A stretch of 64,000 bases of DNA from Paragonimus skrjabini miyazakii (Eukaryota > Platyhelminthes > Trematoda > Plagiorchiida > Troglotrematidae), in NCBI GenBank assembly GCA_014338405.1, contig JTDE01000287.1, positions 35,394 through 99,393 of the forward strand, given 5' to 3'. The first letter of the stretch is position 1. Each line of letters starts with the position of its first letter. The notes below the pieces were generated by a model. The model made no database searches and was not told the origin of the DNA. It saw only the letters and a list, made by a program, of their open reading frames with translations. Positions 44,701 through 57,123 of this stretch are shown here, piece after piece. The position numbers and the translations under genes are program-made.

Positions 44701-46800
44701 ATTTATTCGATGTCGTCCGATTCTAACATCTGGTGCTGTCTTCTTTTTGTATGTGGTGATCTTTTCAACCTAGCCGACTTTGTCTTGTCTATGGGTTGTT
44801 GTGCTTTAAAGGATACGCATTCTATTTCGTTTGTACACATACTTTTACACCTAATTGTTATCATCATAATTTTCTAGTGTTACTTGTTTTATAGCTGACT
44901 AAATAACCACGTAGTTCTGGTGCTTCGCGAAAATAAGCAGAGCTTACCGAAGGTACGTGCTCCAGGTAGAAATCGATGAAGTTTTCATTTGAAATAAGCC
45001 GTTTCTGTGTACCATTCAAATGTTTAGAATAAATATCGCGATTAACTCTATATAGAGTACACAAAATCGGTCGTTAACGTTTACTACTGATAAATAGTCA
45101 ATAGTAAGAGTTTCAACAAAGATTCGTGTCTTGTTCACTTTGGCCTAACGAACCAAACCCAAACTGAGATATGCAAACAGTCGGAATTATTGAGCAGACT
45201 CAGTTCTACAGTTTAGGATTACCAGGATTATATCCTTGGTGAAAGGTTTATTGCAAAATCAAATGTAAACAATATAATTTTCAAGTTGAATTAAGCTAAT
45301 GGGTGATAGAAAACCACTGAGCGAAATATAACATGCGTAAGTTTGTTTATGAAAAGTTTATCATTTGCTCTGTGGGTTAAAAAACAGGGATTCTATCACC
45401 CTTTCTGTCAGTATAGTGGATTCGATGGAGTCCACACTGAATGTCTGTTTTATTGGCCAATAGAATTAGGTTACAGTTTGTGACCGAAGAAATATGGCCA
45501 CTAAACTGTGAAACATAAGATGGCTTAGGCACAAAGCATACTATATCAAGCCGAGCGCTTTGGATGGATCTCCCTGCTCCCTGAAATCGCCGTTATTTAA
45601 TGATAACATTCACACTGACATACACCTTCATACGAAGGCATTTCATCTAGCCAACTGATATTAGTTGACAAGACAGACTGTGTCTCCCATGTAGGTATTA
45701 TTGCCCGCGAAACTGCTTGTACCCGATGAACAACTACGTTAGCCAGAAGACGGACTGAATACCATTGAAGAAAACAGCACATAGAAGCAACAAACTGTAG
45801 GGGATAAAACCCGAAGCTTGTTAGAATGATTTGTTAGTCTTATGTTGCATGCATTTTTAAACAGCCGTAATGAGGAATAGTGGAAATTATGTGGGCACAT
45901 ACATAACAGTCTTCTGATTACTGCATTCAGTCTCTGCTATCTTTTTAGCGTATTTAACCAATGACGAAAGTGTTCGTCTGGACTCCACCCAAAGCGGAAC
46001 TATGTTTACATCAGCTGAGACAGAGCACCACCGTGGAATTGGTGGACAACTGTTTCGATCATGATGGGTCTCATCAGCACCACACTCGAACCTACCACTC
46101 GTGTTATCTCTCGGAGTGGTAGGTTAAACCGGAATGCTGGTGCAGACACTTAATCACCAGATCCCAAGGCCACAGTCAACAAGGTTATGGAAACGCATGT
46201 GAATTATTACTCACAGCCGTTACACTTCTCGTCAAGAGTTGACACGACTAAGCTATTCTGTGATTAGCCTACAAACCAGCATCTGTCACAGCTGTGGGAT
46301 GGAGTTACAGGGATTGGAGATCAATCACAGAATGACCACTAAATACTAGCTTTTGAGGGAAGGAAGTGCATAAGCTAGAGAAAATGACCACCAGGGTACT
46401 TTGTCAGTCACATTAAGCGGACGTGAACCAAACATCAACATTTAAGTAGTGAATAGAAATGAGTGAATCGATCTCCTGTTACCTTTACTACTGATATGAA
46501 TAAAAGAGAATAAAGATAAAAAGAGAAGTATATTTTCCAACACACGTTGTTCGATTTCACCACTGTTCACGTGGTACTTTCACCACGCACATAAGTATTG
46601 CATGCATGACTGTGAAAACATACATCCGATGGAACATTAGTGAACAAATACTGTGAGTTGAACAAACATAAAGCAATATCGCATACTGTTGCGTCATATG
46701 CTTTGCTCTTTAAAAGAAGGTGTCATGCCGGTGTCCAGAACATATCAGTTTGGTAAACAGTGACCAAGCGTCAACGACTTATAAATAATTCTCTATCTGT
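41761..46800. other. No recognised gene
   Basis: Five kilobases between two retroelement relics and a gap. ORFs are short and have no domains. Two segments (about 43320-43390 and 46245-46300) share a loosely similar TGTGATTRGYCTRCAAAC block and may be old copies of one repeat. A 12-bp stem hairpin lies at 46089-46125. Confidence 0.55.
46089..46125. repeat. 12-bp stem hairpin
   Basis: AACCTACCACTC (46089-46100) and its exact complement GAGTGGTAGGTT (46114-46125) enclose 13 bases. It stands in a stretch with a tRNA-like or SINE-like feel but lacks recognisable boxes. Confidence 0.8.
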
Positions 46801-47013
46801 TAGGGCGCCCCACCCTGTGACCGTCCCAGGGGCGCCTCCGTCGTGAGAGCGAAGGGAAAAAATCGCTCGACTCAGTCCGAACCAGCAGAACTGTTCAAAA
46901 TCGGTTGAGATTTTTTTTTATACCGCTATACACATGTGTGGTCCTAACTGTTTCTCATGATGGGGTGGGATGTGTGTTCATGACGTGCCCTATAAATAAC
47001 TTGTACTTGTCGC

Positions 47014-47278
47014 NNNNNNNNNNNNNNNNNNNNNNNNNNNNNNNNNNNNNNNNNNNNNNNNNNNNNNNNNNNNNNNNNNNNNNNNNNNNNNNNNNNNNNN
47101 NNNNNNNNNNNNNNNNNNNNNNNNNNNNNNNNNNNNNNNNNNNNNNNNNNNNNNNNNNNNNNNNNNNNNNNNNNNNNNNNNNNNNNNNNNNNNNNNNNNN
47201 NNNNNNNNNNNNNNNNNNNNNNNNNNNNNNNNNNNNNNNNNNNNNNNNNNNNNNNNNNNNNNNNNNNNNNNNNNNNNN
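47014..47278. other. Assembly gap of 265 N
   Basis: Run of 265 N. Just upstream, at 46801-46841, an inverted GGCGCCCC / GGGGCGCC pair and CpG-rich sequence may mark the edge of an unresolved repeat. The ORF spanning the gap has no meaning. Confidence 0.95.
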
Positions 47279-49399
47279 ATCGAGCGTACCACTATACCGA
47301 GATCGAACCAGTGTACCGTTTAGGAGGGTTTACAACACTATCACATCCCAACCATCTTCCACAGAACACATCAATAAGCAAACATATCTATCGACTATAT
47401 TCCAGTTGTTATCATTTGAGATAATTGTATGTACAGGTCTCCGCCAGTGTGAGATAGACATATTGTGATTACGCAATGTCAAAGTGATCCGACGCGCCTA
47501 ACACAATCTGTGAATTGACAGCAAGATAAAAGCATAATCAGCACACTTCTTGTCCACTATTCAAACTACCGACAGAAGTCCCGACTTGGTAGTGGCAATG
47601 CCAATCAGAGGATACTGTTGGACAAAGTTAAAGATGCAATGTAAAGGCTGAAAACAGTCCAGTGTGGTCGGCAAACATGCCAAAAAGTGAATTGTATAAC
47701 GTTGTAGGATATCCGCACCAATTTTTGTACGAATGAAGGATTTCGATTACAACACTCCTGAGGAAGTCCATCCGAGGTGGTTGAAACGTTGTGTTATTCT
47801 CAATCCATTTATCAAAAACTGTATAACGCTTTTAAGATGAACAAATACTTATTAACCAAGCCCAGCGTGATGGGCAGGATCAAAGACAATCCCAGTGTCC
47901 AAATGTGAATTCGATAGAACAGTATCCAGTATACACCGAGCAAGCCCTAACAAGTGTGTAACCCGAGCCTAAAGTTTTCTCAAGGAAGGAATCAGTCAAA
48001 AAACGAGTTGGATGTTGAAGTTTGTGGCCAAACATTAGACAGTTGAACTTGTGGTTACATGCGATGAGAAAGTACACGATCTGGAGGGCATTGCAATGTG
48101 ACTGACGTTTATCGGTGTTTGTTTCAAATTTTCCAACTCCGCCAGCTGGTAAATAGAAGCTAACGCATTCAACTGTCATTATATCCTATTCTAAGAGTTT
48201 TGTGAGTTGCACCAAACACACAGGTAGATTCATTTGATTATTACGGATGATCGCAATACTCACCGGTGGTTAGACGTGGACAAAAGGAAATGTATGGACT
48301 TCCCAAAGTGGGTTTAGCCAATTAGTTTCGGTAATGAACGTAAGCTGAACATGTTTATCTTCTGAATAACCATTTATGGATGTTATGTTTGATGCACCTT
48401 TTAAATCTGTGTTAGACTTGTATTTGAAAGTGATATCGAAATGATGGTTAGTAGAACAACGGCTTCATTAGTGCAACACCAATGTGGTCATGCAAACGAC
48501 AACAGTAATGTGTTAGGGGTTAGTAGTTAGCGTACTATATGCGCGCACGCACTCAACACACACACACAGATTAAAGCCAGGGGAAGTGATATGGTGAAAC
48601 CGATTGTGGTCAATGATATCTCTACCTTGCAGTCAACCTGCCAGCCATTTTACATCCAGTTCCACTTTTTTTGACTTGGACGCAATGTACTTTGCCGGTT
48701 GTTCGCTGTGGCTAGTTTGGAAATAAAATCGATAGGCATGGCAGTTTTAGAACAACGTGAAAAGCACATTGAAAGCGTCTTATGGAACTGGTTAGTCAAA
48801 AATGATGTTACATATTTTGTACTTTCATTATGTTGCGGGATAATACAATTGGGTTAGGTCAGCTAGCTGTGGTAGACCCGGTGTTGCTGGAAAAATTAGC
48901 GGTCACAATAAACAGTTGGTATGTGCAAGAATTTTTGCTTCGTTGTATTGATTTGGCTTAGTTCTGCCGTAGGTAGGATTTCGGCTGAACTAGACGTCGT
49001 TTCAAAACGCCGTTCAATTACCAATACCAACCTTCGTTTGAAGTTCCAAAATGTTCACTAATATCCGGTTAGGACGCAGACATCAAAACTGATTGTCCTA
49101 CATTGCGCTTACCAGTTCCTGTACAGCTGCAACATGGATGTTGGCAGAACCAAACACACTCTGGACCCTGGTGCATCAAGAAGAAAATTTCTGGTAAACG
49201 AACAACATCTAGAAGACATACTGGCGGACAGTTTACAACTGTCCAGAAACTGTGCAGCCATTGCTTAAAAGGCACAAATAACGCCTAGGAAGAACTTGTG
49301 CAATCGTCTACTCTGAACTGTTTCCGATTCTGTTCACATCCATAATTCACCAGCATTTGAAAACAAACATACAGACCTGTCGTCCTTAACTAAAAAATG
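47279..49399. other. No recognised gene
   Basis: The text at 47757-47795 (CCTGAGGAAGTCCATCCGAG, then GGTTGAAACGTTGTG) resembles the 3' ends of flatworm retroelements and repeats, without further support. No coding sequence was recognised. Confidence 0.45.
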
Positions 49400-50915
49400 A
49401 GTAGGCATCTCAGCTCTACGGCTTCCATAAACAGGCAAGTCTGAAATGTCCCTTAGGCCTATGCTGACGATGACAAATTCACAGTACTATAAATTGACAT
49501 GCTGGTTAGTCACTATCTTAACTCCATAAAAACAAAAGTTTCAGGCCTATTCTATTAAAGATTCTTTCGAACTGATTAGTGACTTGGACAACATCAATCT
49601 TGCTAATGAGTTGATGTGTTCCATAGACGTTCAGTCACTGTTCACGAATGTCTCGTTAAATTAGACAATTGATTATATTTGTGAGCTCATTGAAACGAGC
49701 CACATTACTTTGCCTCTGCTTAGTTATATTCTGAAGGAAGTCTTGTTGTTATGCACTGAAAACGTCAGTTTCCGTTTTCTTGATCGGTGCTACCGTTAAA
49801 TAAATGGGGTAGCCATGGAAAGTCCACTAGATCCCATCTTATCAGAAGTTTGCAGGTTAGGGATTGAACAAGAGTTAGCAAGCGACATAGCGAGTCTGTC
49901 ATACTACAAACGCTACGTTGATGATACACTAGTATTCCGTCGGTCCAAACAGACAATATATAACCTAGTGCGACGCTTAAATAATTGTCATTCCAACCTG
50001 AAGGTAACGTGTGGATTTGAGATTGATAATCGTTTGCCGTTTCTAGACATACTCATAAGTTGCCGGGGAGATGGCTCTATCAAAAGAGGTTTTATAGGAA
50101 ATCCACATGGTCCGATCAATACCTGAACTTTAGTAGTTTCACACCGGTCCATCAAAAACACGCACTAGTGAATACATTATTATTCACACAAGCAAGACGA
50201 AGCTGTACTAGAGGCAGTCTTGTGGAGGAATCAGACTTGATCACTCCTGTAATACAATCGAATGGTTATCCAAAACGGTTGATAGAAAGGCATAGTGGAC
50301 CGAAACTGTCATTTGATCAGGTGGTCACTGTGAGAAAGGAGAAGGTTTATATAGAGTTGCCTCTTAAAGGTGACTACAGTATGCACCAAACAACGTAGAC
50401 GGATGAAGTTGATTAAACGAAAATTTAACGCTGTCGAACTTTGTGTATTAGGTCGAATCCAGAAGCTGTCTGTCCGTTCAATCAAAGGAGATCGGCCTGT
50501 CGGTGCCACTTCACACCACCTTACATGTAACTGAAAAGAAAGTTACAGACGCAGAACCGAGAGGTGCTTGATTTCCAGAGTGAAGGAACATTTGCCTAAG
50601 TGGGTGCAGAACTCCGTATTACCGAAGAACGGCAATGTTGCTGAAACACGCAAGCAACCAATGTCTGCAGTCGCAAGTCATATTCTGACCACTGGTCACG
50701 TCACTGACCCGACTTATGCACTCAGAGTCTTAGTGCGTCATCCCAATCCAAGATACTTACGGTTTGCTGACGCTGTCGCAATCAATCGACAGAAGCTGGC
50801 CCTGTGTGTTCAGAAACAATTACTCGTTAGCTTGACCCTACCCTGGACTTAGCGACCTTTCCTGACCCACCGATCAACTATCCATCCCACCCATCCTCTA
50901 ACTGTACGATAACAA
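49400..50915 (+). mobile_element. Penelope-like element with reverse transcriptase, inactivated
   Basis: This longer copy includes reverse transcriptase motifs: MTNSQYYK (about 49470), SIDVQSLFTNV (motif A, about 49620), INGVAMESPLDPILSE (about 49800), YKRYVDDTLVF (the YxDD catalytic box, 49904-49936) and LPFLDILI. It continues with an RFYRKSTW segment, the post-reverse-transcriptase linker and a final part (ISRVKEHLPKWVQ to LTLPWT, 50568-50852). Stops at about 49662 and 49799 and frame changes at about 50100 and 50400 break it. The GIY-YIG core (about 50500-50560) is poorly preserved. It belongs to a family related to, but different from, the copy at 24.6 kb. Confidence 0.85.
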
Positions 50916-50940
50916 AAAACCGTTTGATGTTATTGTAAAT

Positions 50941-51008
50941 TTGGCACTGATGAGTCACTACGAAATGCTTGCATCTACTAGCTTCCGTGTTCCGACGGTT
51001 TTGTTCAG
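50941..51008 (+). mobile_element. Second Penelope-like fragment downstream of the copy
   Basis: Matches 19933-20000 (GIY-YIG start, TDES..RNACIY) and lies about 25 bases after the 3' end of the Penelope-like copy, in the same orientation. A partial copy placed directly after a longer one fits the tandem arrangement that is typical of Penelope-like insertions. Confidence 0.55.
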
Positions 51009-54000
51009 ACATACGTAAAAGGCAATCTGTACTATAACTTTCCCATCCATGCTTCTAGCCCAGTCTTACTAGTAATTAAATATGCATATCTGATGGAATC
51101 TTGCTTCAATTTAGATCAGTGTTCAATACTGATATGAATGTAGCCAGCAGCTTCGGTGAAGTTTTCTTCTGTTTACTCTCATTCACACTTTCTTTACATT
51201 TGCAAACCAAATAACATAAGTTTTCAGTGAATAACGCATAAACAGAAAAGCATACATAAAGATCTTTCTTTCACTTGCAAGAACCTATCAGTTTATGAAC
51301 CTATTTGCTATTTAACAAATGATGTGATAGTTACTTAATGTCTACGGATTGGCGTTTCCAACGAGTTATGAATATCCGTTCTTTGGTTAGGGTATCAAAA
51401 GACCAGATTTGCTATCTTTTTTTGATTTGACACCGGAGAGGGTTTATATTCTGCTTGAATGGTACCGATCTGTAAATTCTCTTGTGCTGTTCAGTCCAAA
51501 TTAACGTCTGTTGAATTTTCTTCTGTATCGTCTCATCCGAAAGGCTAGACACTTTGCCTACTTATGAGGTACCCTAAGTTCATAATATTTCTTCTTCAAA
51601 ACGGCTAGTTGTATGGACGGAGTTGAACACCCCCGGCGTTTCGTAGAGGTTTGCTCATCAATCAACGGCTTTTTACTATGCATACCATTTCTCTTGTTGC
51701 TATGGTATACGACCCAGACTAGACCTAACCAGGAAGCACCTGGTGGAGATCGGTTATAGGATCAGTTTGATAAACACTTTCTGCGTGTTGATGTGTCAAC
51801 ATGGACCAGCCATCCTGACTCATGGGTCTGTTTTCCAGTAAGCCAATCAGATACAAAAAATGCCTATTGATGTTGAATTTTTGTCTAATTTTAACTAATG
51901 CACACTGCTATGTGTGTGGATTGAAAAATTCAGTCTTATCCTTGTTTTCTTGTGTTTCCTTAGAATGCTATGTGTTGCAATTCAGGAGAACACAATCTGA
52001 CTCTACCATCGGTCCTCATTATTGGAAATCCATTTCAAGCTTTTTTTGCAGATGAGATCTATTCATGTGTGAGTTTTCGTATAGTCAAAAGGATAGCATT
52101 TGTGTCTATGGTTAATAGTGACCTCAGAGTTGCGCAACGTATCTGAAAAACAACGTATACGTTGGAATGGGTGAGAATATGTGCGTCACACAAACACAAC
52201 AGCAAGTTAGTATGGTTACAGTGAAGTTTGTATTAGGCGAAAAACTCACGATCTTCAACATTTGTCACAATAACCTCTGAGTTGGAAAAGAAACAGTTAA
52301 CATCTCATTTATACCAAATTACAATTGTTTAAAGATTATATACTGCATAAAAGAAATAGACCAAGGATATCAGGCAGAATTGCTGGAAACAGATCTGTCC
52401 AATTGTAATATTTACAGGTTAGGGAAGTTTACAAATGAAGAAAACACGTTCCGAGGTGGTTGCCTTGATTGTATTACGCTTGTTGCAGTTCTTACAGAAC
52501 AGTGGTCGTGACAACCGACGAGATAGCAACTACTATACTAATTGATGGACATGTGAGATGTAGTCAGGCCGGTCGGCAGCGCCAAAAAGATAGAATTTTC
52601 ATCAACTGAAAACTGCTTTTCAGGAACAGAATGTTACTGTGCCAAAAGTCGAGGCTCAACAATGTACCTAAGTGACTGAGGGCAACAGTAGGTGTTGCTA
52701 ACGCGCTGCGTTACCACAGTGACTGGCAAAAGTTCGAGCGGGTAGTCATGGCAACCGGCAAACGAAGGCAGTTTGGTTACGAGAAAGCACCTTAAAACGG
52801 CCAGCTCCATAGAACCGAATAGTTACGGTCGTTCCACAATTGCCAGTGAAAGTATTTTTCTTTTGAGGGTTGAGATGCATTGGTCTCGTTTCAGGACAGA
52901 TATTTTTTGTCCACAGAGAAACAACACAGTGTTGTTTCATGTTTTCCCGTTGATCATAGTGATGAATACAGCAACGAGACATACGACAAATCTTAGGCTG
53001 TTAGCTGCTGTTGGGTTGTATGGAAAATGCAATTAAGAGGTTTTGCCAGAGAGCCCAGTTGCGCATGCCTGAGGACTAGTAGTGAAGGACATCAATTATG
53101 AATGCTCAAATCCAGCTTGTAGTTATTTATGAATTTAATCATACGCTACTGTTCCAGTGTTGATAGTGGTGTGCAAAAGAAGTCCATAAATCATAAACCT
53201 AGTTATGTGAAAACTATGTTTCAATGCTGAATAGATTGAGTTGAATCTTTTTGTGGAAAGTCATTTTGGCAAAACTGAACACTACGATACACCGTACAAC
53301 TAGAAATATCCCCAATCAAGAACTGAGGTGCTTCTTCATGGGACAGCGTATCATCCGATGAAATCCAGACCATTCATCATTTCATCATCATTTCTGGTTA
53401 CAGTATTACAACATACCACAGAACCTGCGGTATGATACTACTTAATGCCAAAAGGTTTCATGTCAGGTGTACGTACTTTTTGGACGATAGGTGTTTATTC
53501 GTTTCGGGATTCTTTCCAGGGGAACATTGCACTCACAGTAAAAGTGACGGTACAATCTGAATGAAATAAGTTTAGTTTCATGTAACGAGTCCTATTGTAT
53601 TTGGGAGGCTGTTTGATGCCAAAATACTGAATGTGATGCCTCCATGCAACCGATTCTATTACACATCTCTTGATAGAACAGAAGGAATTAAAAACTTCTA
53701 ATAGGTGTCCATGTACTGAGGTTGTAACGTGTCAAGCATAAGAGCAAGAAACAGAGTTGAAGAACCTGACTGGAATAAAAAGCCTTCGGTGTTATTTCTT
53801 AGAATAAATGCAGTTTAAATGTAGAATTTTGGTCAGTCCTTCATCAGTGGCATTTTGAATTGAGGCAGTTCAATTCAAGTTGCCGCAGGATTCAACAAGT
53901 ATGGGATAAAACTGCTTATCGAAGATTATTTATTAAACAATAGTCTGCATTTATTCACGTCTTCCTTGTATGAGCTCATCAGATTGCGCAGAGTGCGTGA

Positions 54001-56339
54001 GGGACTGGAACAAAGACTTATCACAGTACCAAATATAAAGTGGTTTTTATACTGCCCAGCAATAAACACAACCCTCTATCCGTGGGCTGGCTATTTGTTC
54101 GTATTATTGACCACAGCAAGTTGTTGTCATGTAGCGACACCATGTGTGCATTTTGTATATTTCTATCTACTTCTGTGATAGATCATTGTCCATTGCCCAC
54201 GCGTGCACAAATTGTGATCTTTATCGAGTAGTGTCACCTCATTCAACTCCATGAAAGGGTATCATATTGAACGTATATTTCCATGGTCAATCGAGTGCAC
54301 TACAGTGAAGGTCATTAATTCAGTGAACAGCTACAGAAGCCTGTCACTTCCTGTTAAGATGAAACTACAACAAGCATGGCTCGAGTTACCAAACTGAAAT
54401 CTTGAAATGCCATTATTTTTGGATTTGGATAAACTAAGGTAGCTAGGTGAATATTGCGTCGTCTTTCAACCAGACACAAGACATGTAAGAAAGGAAAAGA
54501 GAACAAAGTGGAATCATCATAAAAAGCTGTCTGATGTTAACAGCGATTAGATAAGACGAAATCGCTTGCAGTAGCTCCACGCTGATTCAGCTCAGTGCAT
54601 TTTCAGAGTCGAGATGAATAGCGAATTAAAGAAATCATGACGTCAGAATGCGCCTCAAGATTATCTGTTGCGTCCCAATGCGAAAAGAACAACACTGACA
54701 ACAATGATCTTAGTGGACAACAAGGCATCACGGTTGACTCATGCAACGGTGAGTCACTGCAGACTTGGTCGATGACAACGAAAGAAGTTCGAACATTGTC
54801 CTTGCTGCCTTTATTCCTCAAATCCTATCACTAATGAGCTCGTCTTAAGGAAGAAATTGTAGCCATTGTAACCTCGATCGGATCGAAATCATACCTGTTC
54901 GCGTCTCTGGCTTTCCCTGAATTTAGTGACTCAACAAGGAATAAAGCCAGCACTTACTTTAGGTACAAAGGAAACTGGATCGATGCCTCTGTGGCTGTCA
55001 CGTAGATTTCGGACCTCTTTTTTGAAAACGGGACTAACTGTTGATAGATATCACTCATGCGACACCGCTTCAGTCTTCCAAACCGTTTGCAAGAAGTTTG
55101 TCAGTTCTAATTACAACCTTTCTCGATAATTACTGTGACACACAGGACAAAATATTTGGACTTGGAACCTTGTTGTGCGTTTAGAACATGAGCTTTCGAA
55201 AGCGTGCCCTACGCGATACCACAATTTAACATTCGGATGCCACGAACTATATGATCCGTCTACTACCAACTAAACCGTTTCTCAAAGTGTTCAGCCCCTC
55301 AATCAAGTCGGCGCTACTGTTTGGAAATAACTAAACCATCTTTTTCGGATAGGATTTTGCTTGCATTAACTCGACGGTCAACACAACTATGAGGAAGAGG
55401 AAGGGATTCTCTTTAATTCCCAGGTAAAAATGCTCGCCCCATCTTCCCAGGTCGTTCGGATAAGTGATGCACACCGTCCTTGTGTAAATGCTTAGTCAGT
55501 TTGCGTTTGAGTTCGCGACGACTGTTATCATATTTAGGGCCAGGTAAAATCGAACAACTCTTGTTCATATGTTTAATAGACATGATAGGATTTCATTTTT
55601 GTCACAAATGTAAGGTTTCTTCGGAACATACTGCTCCACAGCAAGTTATCATAGTTATAACTCGTTATGAATAGTCTGTCTATCGGAGACCCTTGACAAA
55701 CTTTCGTCACGCCCCAATTCCTCGAATGATCTTTGTTGCATATGGCCTTTGAGCGAATGGCATGCACAGCAGCATGACCAGAGTTCTAGTGGTTGCTCTA
55801 AAATGCAAGACTGTCTTTAGTGGGATGGCATCGCCTGTAACTGATTGCTATTCAATTATTTTGTGACTATGGCTGAGATGCACCAGATGGTTCTCATGTG
55901 ACAGAATATGAGTCTTACGTTAAAACACATTATCTGAGATATGGAGACCGTGAGATGCGCATACTTACAGAAGTCTTTCACTGTTACCAGTACCTCGGAT
56001 CCGGATATCGCCCAGTCGTTTTTTCACTTAGAGAAAGAGAACTAAGTTAGATGTTTTAATCGCCGGCTAGTACAAAGATATGTACCAGTTTGGTTCGCCT
56101 TAGAGACCTTCGTAGAACCGATTCTTAGTGGTGTATCCGATCTACTGGTCGTTCAAGCGTACGTCGATACGATCAATACAAAACCTCCCTAATATGACCG
56201 ACTAGCTTTAAGTGTTGTGCTAAGTAGCACAATGCACAAGCACCAACTAATTTGGGTCCAATAAAACAAACTCTACTATAGTTTGGGAGTGAGCTTCGGT
56301 GTCATCACCTCTTGGTAATTTGTAAGTGTGTCGTTCGTG
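51009..56339. other. No recognised gene
   Basis: ORFs are short and on mixed strands. An open + strand segment at 54637-54834 has a polar composition and a GTGAGT donor-like site inside (54749), but no known domain. It could be a tail exon of gene A only by speculation. Confidence 0.5.
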
Positions 56340-56735
56340 ACTGCAATCTTTTAGTAGTTATCGTTTGGTGGAAAATTATCGTGATAGCATAATCGGTTAG
56401 AGCAATAGTGTATTTTTACCTTGTTCATTTACACTCATCGATGCATACTGATTTCCAGTCCACCGTTACCGTTCGAACGCTGAGACGTTTACAAAGACGT
56501 TTGTCAGCAGTCTGATGTTATCGATCGTGGATCGTAGTTACCAGAACACTGGAACGAAGGAACCAAGCGACTTGGTCTGAAAATGCGTGCACACCCACTG
56601 TGCCAGTTAGTCTGGCGGTGGTGACAACGATGTGTTGAGATCCTTCACTGGCTCTATTCGGTCAGGAGGCCTGTTTGTTTGGCGAGCCCTTTTGTCTGGC
56701 CTCCGGATTTTGTATACGGGCTCATACTAACAGGA
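56340..56735 (+). repeat. Diverged third copy of the 425-bp repeat
   Basis: Aligns in + orientation with 11480-11940: shared blocks include TTTGGTGGAAAA, TATCGATCGTGGA/TATCAATCGTGAA, GTGCCAGTTAGTCT-like and CTCCGGATTTTGTA in the same order. Identity is roughly 65-70%, well below the 97% between the two arms at 9.7 and 11.5 kb. It shows that the sequence exists as a single-orientation repeat. Confidence 0.65.
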
Positions 56736-56969
56736 CGGTCTGTAGGTGTGGCAAATAATTTGCGTGTAAAATCATCCTGCTGACCTGTTTGTCATGGCTG
56801 CAGCTGGTGGGATCAGATTGGAAATTAGCCATAGGGATATTGACCTTCGCATCAAGGAAGGAGAATAGCCAGGTAATGAATGCTGGTAGCTGCGCTTTTC
56901 ACGTTATCTCGGATAATCATGTTTCTTGATATAAAAATGTTTACTAGGTAAAGCATTGAGTTCGGCCGT

Positions 56970-57123
56970 TTAGTGTACATGGCTTTCACTCTCGGACAGG
57001 GATTCTGGTGAACCCGTTTTCAATTCTGTTGACATTTTGTTTGTCATGAAACAGACATCTAAAATGAGTTTACCACTTTCATCGTTCCAGTTTTCGAGAC
57101 GAAGTTTTGGCCAAAACAATACG
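56970..57123 (-). CDS. Possible terminal exon of bestrophin B (tentative)
   Basis: On the - strand an acceptor GGAATTTTAG is followed by one base completing a codon and then 50 codons (PKLRLENWNDESGKLILDV..., ending SPESLSESESHVH) and TAA. Entry phase 2 agrees with the end of the gene B exon at 61182, and a Ser/Glu-rich end is common in channel tails. The phase match has a one-in-three chance of arising randomly, and no homologous tail was seen in gene A. Confidence 0.3.

Noticed and set aside
46801..46841. GGCGCCCC / GGGGCGCC inverted pair as a terminator
   Set aside because: Intrinsic terminators are not expected in an animal nuclear genome; the 8-bp pair lies next to an assembly gap and may be a repeat edge.
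46905..47468. 187-codon ORF across the 265-N gap
   Set aside because: Two thirds of it is N-containing or of unknown frame; the flanks show no domain.
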